Assembly (NCBI GenBank): GCA_034432375.1
Contig: DAOUCA010000027.1
Coordinates: 136,658-200,657, forward strand
Source: JAHBVH01 sp034432375
GTDB taxonomy: Bacteria > Chloroflexota > Anaerolineae > Caldilineales > Caldilineaceae
DNA: 64,000 bases
Reading direction: 5' to 3'
The notes under the pieces were generated by a model. It saw only the letters and a list, made by a program, of their open reading frames with translations, did no database searches and was not told where the DNA came from. The translations under genes were made by a program, and so were the position numbers. The stretch's first letter is position 1; every line of letters starts with the position of its first letter. Below, in pieces: positions 43,950-53,035 of the stretch.

Positions 43950-46025
43950 TCAATATTCTAGATCAGTCCGCTGAATTTCCAAATCGCGGAACTGCGTCAA
44001 CTCTTTGCGAAAGAAGAGGCTGACCGTGCCGGTCGCGCCGTGGCGATGTTTAGCCACAAGGATGTCAGCAATATTCTGGCGATCGGTATCTTCAATATAG
44101 TAATCTTCGCGATAGATAAAGAGGACCGCGTCCGCGTCTTGCTCAATACTATTGTGGACAATGATGTTATCTGCGACAAAATTATGATTATCAGGCACGG
44201 TAAGATCATAAACTGCTTCAACGCCATCGACTTCGATGGCCGCAACACTATCCCAATATACATCACTTCGCGCCAGCAACTGCAATTCTTCACTTTTTGT
44301 AGCGTCTGCTACCCGAAGTGCGCGTTCTCGGCTAACATTCTGCTTAAAGACAGTCATTCCAGCATATGCTATTCCCAGGCGTTCATGTAACAAACGGTGC
44401 GATACCTGATTAACTTGCATAGCAGGTTTGACAATGGTAGCCCAAATATCTTTTGGGTTGATATCCCGCTTTGTATACTGAATTGCATGGTTAGGTAGCG
44501 TGCATCCATCCCCTATTAAGTGTCCAAGAAGTGCTACTTCTTCTTTTGTCATTGTTGCGACGGATTCAATGGGGGTGACCCGAGGCAATGCAATTTGCTC
44601 GTCTGGTTTTAGTTCATCAAGCCGTTTCCAACCACAGATGGTTAAAAACTTATGATTCGCAGTCGCTCGAATTGTGCGCCCTAATTGAGTGGTCAATCGG
44701 TAAACTTGTTTGCTCCCAGTACAAAATGCGTTACTTACAACTGATTGTTCCAATTTCCAAGTTTTTGTGTTTAAACTAAACACAGTAAACCCACTCTGAT
44801 TAACCAGTGAATCAATCCGAGCACGTTGTCCATTCGTAAGAGTGACGAGCGTATCACCGGTGAGGCAGCCGGACTCTCTTAGATCCGAGAGCATTGGCCG
44901 CTTATCCGCGCGACTTTCGACAGCACGGCTGAGTTGGCTGAGGGCGATCACCGGCACATTGAGTTCACGCGCCAAGCCTTTGAGTGAGCGGCTAATAAAG
45001 CTGATCTCCTGCTGACGATTGTCGTTGCGCCCACCGCTTTGGCCGGTCATCAACTGCATATAATCAATAATTACCATGTCCAGCCCATGCTCAGCATAGA
45101 GGCGTCGACATTTCGTACGAATATCGGTGACACTAGCCCCTGGAGTATCATCAATAAAGACACTCGTACCGGCGAGCAGGTTGGCTGCCTCTAGGACAAT
45201 CGGCCACTCTTCTTCATGAACCGCGCCCATGCGTAAGCGATGGCTGTCGATGGCGGTCTCCATCGAGAGCAGCCGCTGCACCAACTGCTCGTTGCTCATC
45301 TCCAAGCTAAAGAAGGCGACTCGCGCAGTATGCCGTTTGGCTGCGTTTTGAGCGACGGAGAGCGCAAAGCTACTTTTCCCCATCCCTGGTCTGGCGGCCA
45401 GAATAATCAAATCACTCTTCTGAAAGCCGCCGAGCATCCGATCCAACATCGTAAAGCCGGTAGGCACGCCCATGAGCCGATCCGGGTTACGCGAGAGAAA
45501 GTCGATGTGGTCGATGACATTTGTCATGATCGCGCGGATGGGCGTCAGATCACGGTGGATGCGGCTTTCCGTGACACCAAAGACGATCTGCTCGGCGCGA
45601 TCGACCACATCATCGACTTCCAGACTTTCATCGTAGGCGATCTCGGCAATTTTGCCAGCCGCCGCAATCAGCCGGCGCAACACAGCGGTCCGCTCGACAA
45701 TCCGCGCATAATGATCAACATAGAGCGCCGTGGGTGTGCTAGCGATCAGATCGGTGAGATAGGCTGGCCCCCCTACTTCGGTCAGGCGGCTGCGCCGCTC
45801 AAGTTCATCGACCAGTGTAACAAAGTCGAGCGGTTCACGCCGTTCATTGAGTGTATACATCGCCTCATAGAGCCAGGCATGTCGTTCGCGAAAGAAATCT
45901 TCCGGGCGCAAAAAATTGGCAATTTTGATGATGGCGTCAGGATCGATCATCAACGAGCCTAAGACGGCGCGCTCGGCTTCGACATTAGCGGGGATACTGC
46001 GGGCTGGGACTTCGAGTTCACTCAT
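43950..46025 (-). CDS. dnaB: Replicative DNA helicase with intein
   Basis: About 691 residues, of which 239 are an intein. The helicase shows the N-terminal domain (ANVEAERAVLGSLM) and RecA-fold core: Walker A ARPGMGKSS, FFSLEMS, IIDYMQLM, then SDLRESG/SIEQDAD interrupted by the intein, and KHRHGATGTVSL at the end. It unwinds DNA at the fork as a hexamer. ATG 46025 is chosen; an upstream TTG at 46049 falls in the T-run of a terminator. Self-splicing is needed for activity. Adjacent genes are the DnaD-like protein and the double loader. Confidence 0.93.
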   Translation of the reverse strand: MSELEVPARSIPANVEAERAVLGSLMIDPDAIIKIANFLRPEDFFRERHAWLYEAMYTLNERREPLDFVTLVDELERRSRLTEVGGPAYLTDLIASTPTALYVDHYARIVERTAVLRRLIAAAGKIAEIAYDESLEVDDVVDRAEQIVFGVTESRIHRDLTPIRAIMTNVIDHIDFLSRNPDRLMGVPTGFTMLDRMLGGFQKSDLIILAARPGMGKSSFALSVAQNAAKRHTARVAFFSLEMSNEQLVQRLLSMETAIDSHRLRMGAVHEEEWPIVLEAANLLAGTSVFIDDTPGASVTDIRTKCRRLYAEHGLDMVIIDYMQLMTGQSGGRNDNRQQEISFISRSLKGLARELNVPVIALSQLSRAVESRADKRPMLSDLRESGCLTGDTLVTLTNGQRARIDSLVNQSGFTVFSLNTKTWKLEQSVVSNAFCTGSKQVYRLTTQLGRTIRATANHKFLTICGWKRLDELKPDEQIALPRVTPIESVATMTKEEVALLGHLIGDGCTLPNHAIQYTKRDINPKDIWATIVKPAMQVNQVSHRLLHERLGIAYAGMTVFKQNVSRERALRVADATKSEELQLLARSDVYWDSVAAIEVDGVEAVYDLTVPDNHNFVADNIIVHNSIEQDADAVLFIYREDYYIEDTDRQNIADILVAKHRHGATGTVSLFFRKELTQFRDLEIQRTDLEY
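44151..44867 (-). other. DnaB intein with eroded homing endonuclease
   Basis: 239 codons. Splicing blocks are intact: N-terminal Cys in CLTGDTLV, block B TANHKFLT, then FVADNIIVHN followed by extein Ser. One LAGLIDADG-type motif, LLGHLIGDGCTL, remains but the second is missing and the linker is short (about 95 residues). It is therefore a likely splicing-competent intein that has lost its nuclease. The insertion point (RESG/SIEQ) equals that of the Synechocystis DnaB intein. Confidence 0.93.
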
Positions 46026-46044
46026 GATGATTGCAATATTTTGT

Positions 46045-46084
46045 GGCAAAAAACGGCGAAGCCGAAAAGGCGGCCTCGCCGTTT
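46045..46084 (-). terminator. Terminator between BFN gene and dnaB
   Basis: Stem AAACGGCGA-GGCCG / CGGCTTCGCCGTTT with one mismatch followed by a T run on the minus strand. It ends the BFN gene transcript before dnaB. Confidence 0.75.
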
Positions 46085-46196
46085 AGAAAATGCATGGAAG
46101 CTATTTATATTTGCGATCTGTGGCTATAGCCTGAATGGGAAAACGGTTTGGGAACAGACCAAGCTACGCCCAACCGGCGTATGAACGTGTGTGCCT

Positions 46197-46718
46197 TTAG
46201 TTGCCCAAGAGCGAGTCTAAGTCCAATCCTTCAATCAGATCTTTAAAGGCACCAAGATCCTCGTCAACGACCGTTTGGACTTCGCCTTGCGCTTCCTGAT
46301 CACTCAAACGCACCTCTTCTTCAGGACGGAGACCAGCCTGATCCATCACATCGTCAGCCACATAGATAGGCGCATTGACCCGCACAGCTAATGCAATTGC
46401 ATCGCTGGGCCGACTGTCAATCTCCATGGTATCGCCATCGACATCGAGTACAATGCGTGCAAAATAGGTGCTCTTTTCGAGGCCGCTGATTAGAATATGG
46501 AGCACTTCCCCGCCAAGCGTCTCGATCACCGATTTCAGCAGATCATGCGTGAGCGGACGCGGCACATCAACACTCTGTAATTGTAAAGTGATCGATTCAG
46601 CCTCGAAAGGACCAATCCAGATAGGAAGGATCCGATCGCCACCTTCTTCGCGCAACTCTACAATACGATTTTGCGACATCAAACTGACGCGGATACTTGC
46701 TATTGTTACCTCGATCAT
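46197..46718 (-). CDS. Bifunctional nuclease (BFN) domain protein
   Basis: 173 residues, DUF151/BFN. Family strings: LPIWIGPFEAESI, PRPLTHDLL, IDSRPSDAIALAVRVNAPIYVAD. Members have DNase and RNase activity in some organisms and are often called bifunctional nuclease, but activity in bacteria is not proven here. The acidic C-terminus (EEVRLSDQEAQGEV to LLGN) is longer than the core. No operon partner; a terminator follows. Confidence 0.9.
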   Translation of the reverse strand: MIEVTIASIRVSLMSQNRIVELREEGGDRILPIWIGPFEAESITLQLQSVDVPRPLTHDLLKSVIETLGGEVLHILISGLEKSTYFARIVLDVDGDTMEIDSRPSDAIALAVRVNAPIYVADDVMDQAGLRPEEEVRLSDQEAQGEVQTVVDEDLGAFKDLIEGLDLDSLLGN

Positions 46719-46957
46719 TAAAAATTCTCCCGCTACCCCACAGGCTTTGCCAATCAGGTCATATCATTCTTCCGCTTTGCCTTGGAAGCTGTGCCAAGGG
46801 TCAACATCGATGAATTATATCACACTTGGAAATTCATGCAAGTGTTTTTTCGATTGGATTGGCAAGTGATGCGTAAATTGATTGATTGGTAAAGGAATAG
46901 AATCCACACCAAGCAGTAACCGTTTTCAAATAAAGCTGCCTTTAGTGTACCTGTTTA

Positions 46958-47725
46958 TTACGCTTTTGTCACATCATCTTGAGGCTCATAACCCAAGATC
47001 GTGCGCGCAGCCCTCAGATCCCAGCGCATGCCGCTGTTGTTGGACATCCCATTAACGATCAACATCTTACGTTGCCCCAAATCGGCGGCGATGGCGCGCT
47101 CCATCAATTGGCAATAATCGCGATTGGAAAGCCACATGAGACGCAACCAATCTCCCGCAGCCGGCCCAATCACACTGCCGTCGTTTTCGCCTGCCATGAC
47201 CCACCCAATGCGCACGGCAATAAATTGCATGGGGTAGGCGTCGGCAAAGCACTTTCCGATCCGTTCCCCAGCCAACTTTAGCGCACCGTACGGTGTGCTA
47301 CTTTTAATTTCATCGTCCTGCTCCCAACGTGTGCCAGGGCGTGGTTCTGTGCTCTCATCAATCATCACCGGTTCGTCAATGTCTTTGTACTGCCCCATTG
47401 CATGATTGGAACTTGCAAAGATCAGACGCTTTACACCGGCACAAGCTGCCGCAGTAAACACATTCACCACAGCATCCAAGTTAGAAGCGAGCAAAGCGGC
47501 CCATGCCGGCGTCGGATCGGGATTGGCGGCAAGATGCACAACCGTGTCTACACCTTCAAATTCCTTTACCCACGCTTCTTGCCATTGACTCAAATCGGCC
47601 TCTACAATCTGTCGCTCGGCATCAGCCACACGATCCAGGAGATGTAATGTATAGCGCCCTTGCAGATGAGCAGCCAATTTGCCACCCAAATTGCCAGCAG
47701 CACCGGTAATCAGTACATGTTTCAT
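46958..47725 (-). CDS. NAD(P)-dependent SDR, uronate-dehydrogenase-like
   Basis: 255 residues, extended short-chain dehydrogenase. Nucleotide site HVLITGAAGNLGGKLA, catalytic Ser in FASSNHAMG and Tyr-Lys in YGALKLAGE; WLSNRDYCQL and the C-terminal ILGYEPQDD match uronate dehydrogenase-type enzymes, which oxidise hexuronates to aldaric-acid lactones. Other NAD-dependent sugar epimerases remain possible. ATG 47725 is favoured over 47734. An enolase-superfamily gene lies divergently beyond a repeat-rich region and may act in the same sugar-acid route. Confidence 0.85.
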   Translation of the reverse strand: MKHVLITGAAGNLGGKLAAHLQGRYTLHLLDRVADAERQIVEADLSQWQEAWVKEFEGVDTVVHLAANPDPTPAWAALLASNLDAVVNVFTAAACAGVKRLIFASSNHAMGQYKDIDEPVMIDESTEPRPGTRWEQDDEIKSSTPYGALKLAGERIGKCFADAYPMQFIAVRIGWVMAGENDGSVIGPAAGDWLRLMWLSNRDYCQLMERAIAADLGQRKMLIVNGMSNNSGMRWDLRAARTILGYEPQDDVTKA

Positions 47726-48344
47726 AGCATTCACTCGTTTTTTTCTGGTTTATATGCTGGTTTATATGCTGGTTTATAGTAGCTATATGTATAGTGATAT
47801 AACTTTCATACGTGCCACATGCGTTAAAATTTATCGCTCATGTGGCTAACTCACTGAAGTACAGGCACGATATATCATGCCCGTACGAGCTGTTTCAGTC
47901 CAATGGCCACATGCGTTAAAATTTTTTCACTTTTGGCCGAGTAAGGGAATAGAACTCGATAGAATGGAAAGAACCAGGAAGGCCATAGGTGCCCAGACCC
48001 GTAGGTGCCCAGACCCTTAAGTACCTAGACCTAGTTGCCCGGCAAAGGGAAGAATGTAACAGACAGCCAAATTGACTTCCTGTACCCTACCAACATCACT
48101 ATTTATGCTTTGCCTTGCGCAAGTGATGAATAGGAAATGCTGCTATAGTAACGGTGGGGCAGCGAGAGCTCTTCGCTAGTACACCGCGGCGTAAATAAGC
48201 CTATAGTACCCTAGCTTAAGGCGGGTCCGTGACCCGCTGGATTAAGCTATTGGTCTATTTAGGCCGTCACGTACTAGTTATCGCCGCCATTGCAACAACA
48301 ACAGCCGATAGAGACAGAGGGCAAACCGGCCCAGGAGAAGCACC
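47726..48344. other. Repeat-rich divergent intergenic region
   Basis: No gene. It has a TTTATATGCTGG repeat (near 47748-47777), a 19-base direct repeat GCCACATGCGTTAAAATTT at 47814-47832 and 47906-47924, a GGCACGATATATCATGCCC dyad between them and GTAGGTGCCCAGACCC repeats near 47985-48020. These could hold operators for the divergent genes. Confidence 0.5.
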
Positions 48345-49490
48345 ATGAAAATCACCAAACTAGAGACGCTCTGCCTATCGCGGCCACACGAACTCCAGCG
48401 ACAATGGATTACGGCGCGTTATCGTACCATGAAAGCAGATTGTGCCATTGTAGTAATCCATACCGATGCCGGTGTTACTGGCATCGGTGAAGCAAGTGCC
48501 TATGGGTGGCCGCTGTTGATTCGCGAATGGGTGAATTGGCTGGCACCCTTTCTCGTGGGCAAAGATCCCACCGATCCCGCCATTGTACCCCATCCCAATG
48601 GACGTACCCGTCCTCATGACTGTGCGGTTGCGGGCATTGACTGTGCCTTGTGGGATTTGCGTGGCAAAATCGCGGGCAAGCCCGTCTGTGAACTTTTGGG
48701 AGAGCAGCCCAAGCCGGAGGTCCGCCTCTACGCCTCCAGCGGTTGCCGCTACGATTGGCGGCTACACCCCGATCAGTTGGTGGAAGAAGCGCTGGGCTAC
48801 ATGGATCAAGGCTATAGCGCCATGAAATTTCGCATTGGCACCGAATGGAGCTGGGACAATGTAACGGTTGATCGATTCTTGGGCCTGGTACGCGAATTGG
48901 CCGAAGCGGTCAATGGGCGGATGGAATTGATGCTCGATGGCAACCAGCGGCTCAACGTCGATGACGCGTTGACGATTGCCCAAGAGTTAGAGTGGCTCGG
49001 CTTTACTTGGTTTGAAGAGCCAATCCCGCAGAGTGATATCGAAGGCTATGCCAAATTGAATGCCGCGGTGGATATGCCGATCACCGGTGGCGAGCAATAT
49101 GCAACGTTAGAACAGTTTCGGCCCTATTTGGAAAAAAACGCCTATGGCATTGTCCAACCGGATGCTGGGATCGCCGGGATCACCGAATGTCTGCGCATTG
49201 CAGAGGCAGCCGAACGGTACGGGGTTGATTTTGCCCCACACAGTTGGCACAATGGTCTCATGTGCATGGCCCACGCCCACCTCATGGCAGCCTTGCCGAC
49301 GCCTCGCCCCGTCGAACAGTGTATGATCCAAGGACCACTCCAATGGGCAATCTTGGCTGATCCACCGACCATCAACAAGGGCAAACTCATTTTGCCGGAT
49401 GGCGCAGGCTTTGGTGTTCAATTGGCTGCGGAGCTGGAAGATACATTTCCGTATATTGAAGGCCATTACGCGGTGATGGTAGAACGTTGA
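48345..49490 (+). CDS. Mandelate racemase/muconate lactonizing enzyme family protein
   Basis: 381 residues, enolase superfamily. Lys-x-Arg in AMKFRIG (acid/base), Mg ligands Asp in LMLDGNQ, Glu in WFEEPI and Glu in TGGEQY, and the general-base His in FAPHSWHNG. Such enzymes dehydrate or racemise sugar acids and aromatic acids. AGGAG lies seven bases before ATG 48345. Beside a uronate-dehydrogenase-like gene it may act on an aldaric or aldonic acid, but the exact substrate cannot be told. Confidence 0.9.
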   Translation: MKITKLETLCLSRPHELQRQWITARYRTMKADCAIVVIHTDAGVTGIGEASAYGWPLLIREWVNWLAPFLVGKDPTDPAIVPHPNGRTRPHDCAVAGIDCALWDLRGKIAGKPVCELLGEQPKPEVRLYASSGCRYDWRLHPDQLVEEALGYMDQGYSAMKFRIGTEWSWDNVTVDRFLGLVRELAEAVNGRMELMLDGNQRLNVDDALTIAQELEWLGFTWFEEPIPQSDIEGYAKLNAAVDMPITGGEQYATLEQFRPYLEKNAYGIVQPDAGIAGITECLRIAEAAERYGVDFAPHSWHNGLMCMAHAHLMAALPTPRPVEQCMIQGPLQWAILADPPTINKGKLILPDGAGFGVQLAAELEDTFPYIEGHYAVMVER

Positions 49491-49826
49491 GCGAAACGCA
49501 ATCAGTCTGATTCCCTATTTCCGAAATCACGTTAGGTTAATAGGTAAGAACGCTGATTTACTGATGATTCAATCTAATGTATTCTATTGTTTTACTGGGG
49601 TACGGCAATGCACCGGTAGGGTATTGGTAGCACTTTATCGGCGATATTGCCGAAGCTGACAACAAAACCGATTGGCAACCCATTTTGTAGAAAATTTACA
49701 GCCGACGGTAAGAGCAACTTCTCGTTTAAGACTGAATCCATCAACTCACTTTGCTAACTAGCCAACACTGCCCAGGGGCAGGAATGGTTTGGGCAAAATA
49801 GAATAATTCCTTATGGTACAGCAACA
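49491..49826. other. Intergenic region, nothing recognised
   Basis: 336 bases with no gene, repeat or clear promoter. The stretch is AT-rich and the next gene opens near an ATG with only a weak ribosome site. Confidence 0.4.
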
Positions 49827-50360
49827 ATGTGGCACAGCGATAACAAAACAACACAGCGGCAATCGCCACATCTAAACAGTAAGACGGTGCCTAAACCATT
49901 TTGGGAGTTGCTCCTTCTTTTGCTTTTCACGGTTCCGGTCTTCCAGCTATCCCACACCTATGAACTATTTGAATCCATTGTTAAACTCGTTCATCGGTAT
50001 GAGGATTGGGAGTTTGACGAAACCCTGATCGTCATCATTTATTTAGTCTTTGGACTTGCAATTTTCGCCATTCGTCGTTGGCATGATCAGCGACAGATTG
50101 AACAAGTCCTGCGGCGACGTATGGTAGAATTGGACAATGCTTTGGCGGAAGTACACCAACTTCAAGGGGTTATTCCGATCTGTGCTTCGTGCAAAAATAT
50201 TCGGGATGACCAGGGGTATTGGCATCAGGTAGAAATCTATATCCACAATCGGTCGTCCGCAGATTTCAGCCACAGTATCTGCCCCGACTGCATGGCCAAG
50301 TTATATCCACGCTATGATCGTCAACAGCACAAACAAGTGCAGCGTCCATCGACTCCCTGA
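49827..50360 (+). CDS. Membrane protein with CxxC...CPxC C-terminal domain
   Basis: 177 residues. Two membrane helices (about 30-45 and 65-83) and a short coiled coil (QRQIEQVLRRRMVELDNALAEVHQLQG) lead into VIPICASCKNIRDDQGYW, then FSHSICPDCMAKLYP. This Cys-cluster domain is usually found at the end of response regulators, PAS or GGDEF proteins; here no sensor or enzyme domain precedes it. It may bind zinc. Function is unknown. Confidence 0.75.
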   Translation: MWHSDNKTTQRQSPHLNSKTVPKPFWELLLLLLFTVPVFQLSHTYELFESIVKLVHRYEDWEFDETLIVIIYLVFGLAIFAIRRWHDQRQIEQVLRRRMVELDNALAEVHQLQGVIPICASCKNIRDDQGYWHQVEIYIHNRSSADFSHSICPDCMAKLYPRYDRQQHKQVQRPSTP

Positions 50361-50489
50361 AAATTCAGCGAACTCTTCCGCTGTGCTCAGCTTCTACACC
50401 CGCTACTTCTAGCCACCTCACCTGGGTCTTCCTATCAAAAATTGATGGCTGAAGCTCGTCAATTTGTACCTTTATAATTGCGCGGCCCG

Positions 50490-50996
50490 TCACCGTGCCA
50501 TTTTGCCCTGTTGTGCCCGCAAGTATTGCAGAAATTCCTGCTCGACCGTTGGCCCACCCAAGTTGCGCATGTGCGTAAACATTTGGGCACGATGATCCGT
50601 GCTATGAAAAGCAACCTGCGTCAGGGCCTGTTCAACACTGACGGTAAATTGCTCATCATCCCAAAACGGTGGACGAACTTCGCGCTGAAGCTCGTCTTTA
50701 GAGAGGGTGGCGACATAACTGCGTACCATTGCTTCGGTGGCATTCCACTGTTGACGCAGATCATCACGGGTAGTGAGCGTCTGCCGCTTGAGAAATTTGA
50801 CCTCCCCCGTCTGCAAAAAACGGATCCACCAATCTTCGACAGAGATAATGTGTAGACAATGACGAAAGAGCGTCCAACCATCGCTGTCGATCGGTTGCTG
50901 GATCTGCACTTCCTCCATCTGCATAAAGCAGTCCCATAATCGGTGATTATTCCAGAAATTATACTCATAAAGTTCAATGAAATAGATGGTATTCAT
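50490..50996 (-). CDS. DinB-family protein
   Basis: 168 residues from ATG 50996, four-helix bundle of the DinB/YfiT superfamily. Histidines at HCLHIISVEDWW and HSTDHRAQ form the usual metal triad. Members include thiol-S-transferases and metal-dependent hydrolases. The start has GGGGAAG upstream; the longer frame to 51080 has no ribosome site. Divergent to the ArsR operon. Confidence 0.88.
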   Translation of the reverse strand: MNTIYFIELYEYNFWNNHRLWDCFMQMEEVQIQQPIDSDGWTLFRHCLHIISVEDWWIRFLQTGEVKFLKRQTLTTRDDLRQQWNATEAMVRSYVATLSKDELQREVRPPFWDDEQFTVSVEQALTQVAFHSTDHRAQMFTHMRNLGGPTVEQEFLQYLRAQQGKMAR

Positions 50997-51112
50997 GGTT
51001 GCTTCCCCTGTGTAATTGTTCAATAAGCGAACAGACGTTCCATCCAGCCACAGTATACGCGCAAAAAAGCTGAGCGTCAATCATTATGTCAGCAAAATGT
51101 CGGCAAATCCCA

Positions 51113-51141
51113 TTGACAACAGACCAAAGGGGTATTATTAT
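51113..51141 (+). promoter_or_regulatory. Consensus promoter of the ArsR operon
   Basis: TTGACA (51113-51118), 17-base spacer, TATTAT (51136-51141): near-perfect sigma-A promoter, 71 bases before the regulator ATG. Confidence 0.75.
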
Positions 51142-51145
51142 ATAT

Positions 51146-51161
51146 TTAGCTAATTAGCTAA
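51146..51161 (+). promoter_or_regulatory. Palindromic operator TTAGCTAATTAGCTAA
   Basis: A perfect 16-base palindrome directly after the -10 box, over the expected transcription start. It is well placed for repression by the ArsR-family protein encoded next. Confidence 0.7.
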
Positions 51162-51211
51162 CTTACAAATTAACGAATAGGATAGTACCGTTATGAAGCA
51201 GCGAGGATGCC

Positions 51212-51511
51212 ATGTTTGGCAATGTCTATAAAGCCCTGGCCGACCCTACCCGGCGCAGAGTGTTGCAACTTTTGCGCGAACGGGATATGAGTGCCGGCGA
51301 GTTGGCTGAACAATTTGACTCTTCCTGGCCCACGCTCTCGCGCCACTTTGCCATCTTGCGCGAGGCGGAATTGATCCAGGGGGAGAAGCAGGGCGCTTCG
51401 ATTATCTACAGCCTGAATGTGTCGGTGCTGGAGGAAGCGTTGTTGGGGATGATGGCAATGTTTCAAATTGAAGTGGAGGATCGCAAAAATGGTAACCAAG
51501 ACGAAAATTAA
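51212..51511 (+). CDS. ArsR-family autorepressor (SdpR-like)
   Basis: 99 residues, winged helix-turn-helix: FGNVYKALADPTRRRVLQLLR, MSAGELAEQF, WPTLSRHFAILREAELI. No metal-binding Cys pair is seen. It is followed with overlap by an SdpI-type gene, the layout of the Bacillus sdpRI signalling pair, where SdpR represses its own operon. GAGGA lies five bases before ATG 51212. The operator at 51146 is the probable site. Confidence 0.92.
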   Translation: MFGNVYKALADPTRRRVLQLLRERDMSAGELAEQFDSSWPTLSRHFAILREAELIQGEKQGASIIYSLNVSVLEEALLGMMAMFQIEVEDRKNGNQDEN

Positions 51512-52181
51512 TTTGCGCAGGCTGTGGGGGATTAGTGGCATTATTATTGCGCTGATGTTCGCGGTTTCACTGTGGGCTTGGCCGCAGGTACCCGCCGATG
51601 CGCAGGTGCCAATTCACTGGAATGCCGCCGGCCAGCCCGATGATTATGGCGCAAAATGGATCGGCATCTTTCTCATGCCGCTGGTGGGCATCGGCATTGT
51701 TGCCCTGTTCAGCGTGATCCGCTACATCGATCCCAAACGGGCCAACATTGAACGGTCGGCCACCGCGTTTCGCGCCACCTTGTTTGGCACGCTCTTTTTC
51801 ATGCTGGCCTTGCATGTGGCAACGATGCTCAATATTGTGGGCTACAATTTCAATGTGGGCTATGTGGCCGCCCCAGCGGTCGGCATCATGTTCATCGTGA
51901 TGGGCAACTATATGGGCAAGATCCGCCGCAACTATATGTTCGGTGTACGCACGCCCTGGACATTGGCCAGTGAACTTTCGTGGAACAAAACCCATCGCTT
52001 TGCTGGCAAGCTCTTTGTGGTCACCGGTATAGTTGTGTTGCTCGCCACGATCTGGAATCCGGCATGGGCTTTCTATGCACTGATGGGCGGTATTGGAATC
52101 ACCCTGGTGCTGACAATGGCTTACTCGTATTGGGTTTGGAAGAACGATCCGGCGATGGCGCATAACGGTGCAGCCGGTTAA
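51489..52181 (+). CDS. SdpI-family membrane protein (DUF1648)
   Basis: 230 residues with five or six helices. The DUF1648 head LWAWPQVPADAQVPIHWNAAGQPDDYGAKW is seen with SdpI-type tail (GKIRRNYMFGVRTPWTLASELSWNKTH and FAGKLFVVTG). In Bacillus, SdpI gives immunity to the SdpC toxin and sequesters SdpR. No sdpA, B or C is present, so its role may be different. ATG 51489 uses GGAGG nine bases upstream; it overlaps the regulator by 23 bases. Confidence 0.88.
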   Translation: MVTKTKINLRRLWGISGIIIALMFAVSLWAWPQVPADAQVPIHWNAAGQPDDYGAKWIGIFLMPLVGIGIVALFSVIRYIDPKRANIERSATAFRATLFGTLFFMLALHVATMLNIVGYNFNVGYVAAPAVGIMFIVMGNYMGKIRRNYMFGVRTPWTLASELSWNKTHRFAGKLFVVTGIVVLLATIWNPAWAFYALMGGIGITLVLTMAYSYWVWKNDPAMAHNGAAG

Positions 52182-52211
52182 GAGAGCTAATGCAAATGAT
52201 GAGGGAATAGA

Positions 52212-53027
52212 ATGACAACAAAGGAACTATACGCCACAGGGTTGACCTCTCACGCCTATCCGCGTCTGCGCCTCTTTTGGCTACTTTTTGGGGTGGGGAT
52301 GCTCGGCGTGCTCACCCTGCTACAAATGCCAATCCAATTGCCGGAAGGGGTCGTCGCACCATTCCCACCAGAAGTTCTGCGCTGGATCGGAATGGCACAA
52401 AGTGGTATTCTGGTTGCCCTGGCCGTGACGTTGGGGCTCTTCACCGCCGCCAAAGTGGGGCTGGCGGCGCCGGTTGCCGAAGCACTGGTTACCGGTCAAC
52501 CCTGGTGGCCACGGCTGCGCAACCAACGCTGGCCGGCCTTGATTGGGGCAATCTTGGGCGCGCTTGTGTTGCTTGTTTATGCGTTGCTACAGCCGCTACT
52601 CATGCCAGAACTTCTGGCGGCGGCAAAGGGTACGCAACTGCCCTTACTCATGCGCGTCCTTTATGGGGGCATCACCGAAGAGTTGCTGCTGCGTTGGGGC
52701 GTAATGAGCTTCTTTGTCTGGTTGATCTGGCGGGTGGGGCAGCGGGGAACAGGTGTAGCCACCCCAGGTGTTCTCTGGGGCGGGAACATAGTGGCAGCGC
52801 TGCTCTTTGGCGTTGGTCATTTGCCGGCGCTCGCCGCGTATGGTGTCGCCTATACGGTGCCGATGGTGGTGGCGGTCGTGCTGGGCAATGCACTGGCTGG
52901 GATCATCTTTGGCTGGCTCTACTGGCGCAAGGGGCTGGAGGCCGCCATCCTCGCACACGCCGGCACCCATCTGATCACCGTGTTGATCAGCTTGCCACTC
53001 TTGAATCTCCTGATAGGAACGTATTGA
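52212..53027 (+). CDS. CPBP intramembrane metalloprotease
   Basis: 271 residues with about seven helices. The CPBP motifs are complete: EExxxR (Glu156, Glu157, Arg161 in TEELLLRWG), FGVGH (His203) and LAHAGTH (His249). Members prenyl-protease-like, some protect against bacteriocins. It follows the SdpI-like gene by 30 bases and is likely in its operon: the combination is suggestive of a self-defence unit. Confidence 0.9.
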   Translation: MTTKELYATGLTSHAYPRLRLFWLLFGVGMLGVLTLLQMPIQLPEGVVAPFPPEVLRWIGMAQSGILVALAVTLGLFTAAKVGLAAPVAEALVTGQPWWPRLRNQRWPALIGAILGALVLLVYALLQPLLMPELLAAAKGTQLPLLMRVLYGGITEELLLRWGVMSFFVWLIWRVGQRGTGVATPGVLWGGNIVAALLFGVGHLPALAAYGVAYTVPMVVAVVLGNALAGIIFGWLYWRKGLEAAILAHAGTHLITVLISLPLLNLLIGTY

Positions 53028-53035
53028 TAGAATCC

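Noticed and set aside
45240..45962. 240-codon + strand frame inside dnaB
   Set aside because: Opposite the helicase; no family resemblance.
46026..46049. TTG start of dnaB
   Set aside because: It lies in the T-run of the preceding gene's terminator; ATG 46025 is the better start.
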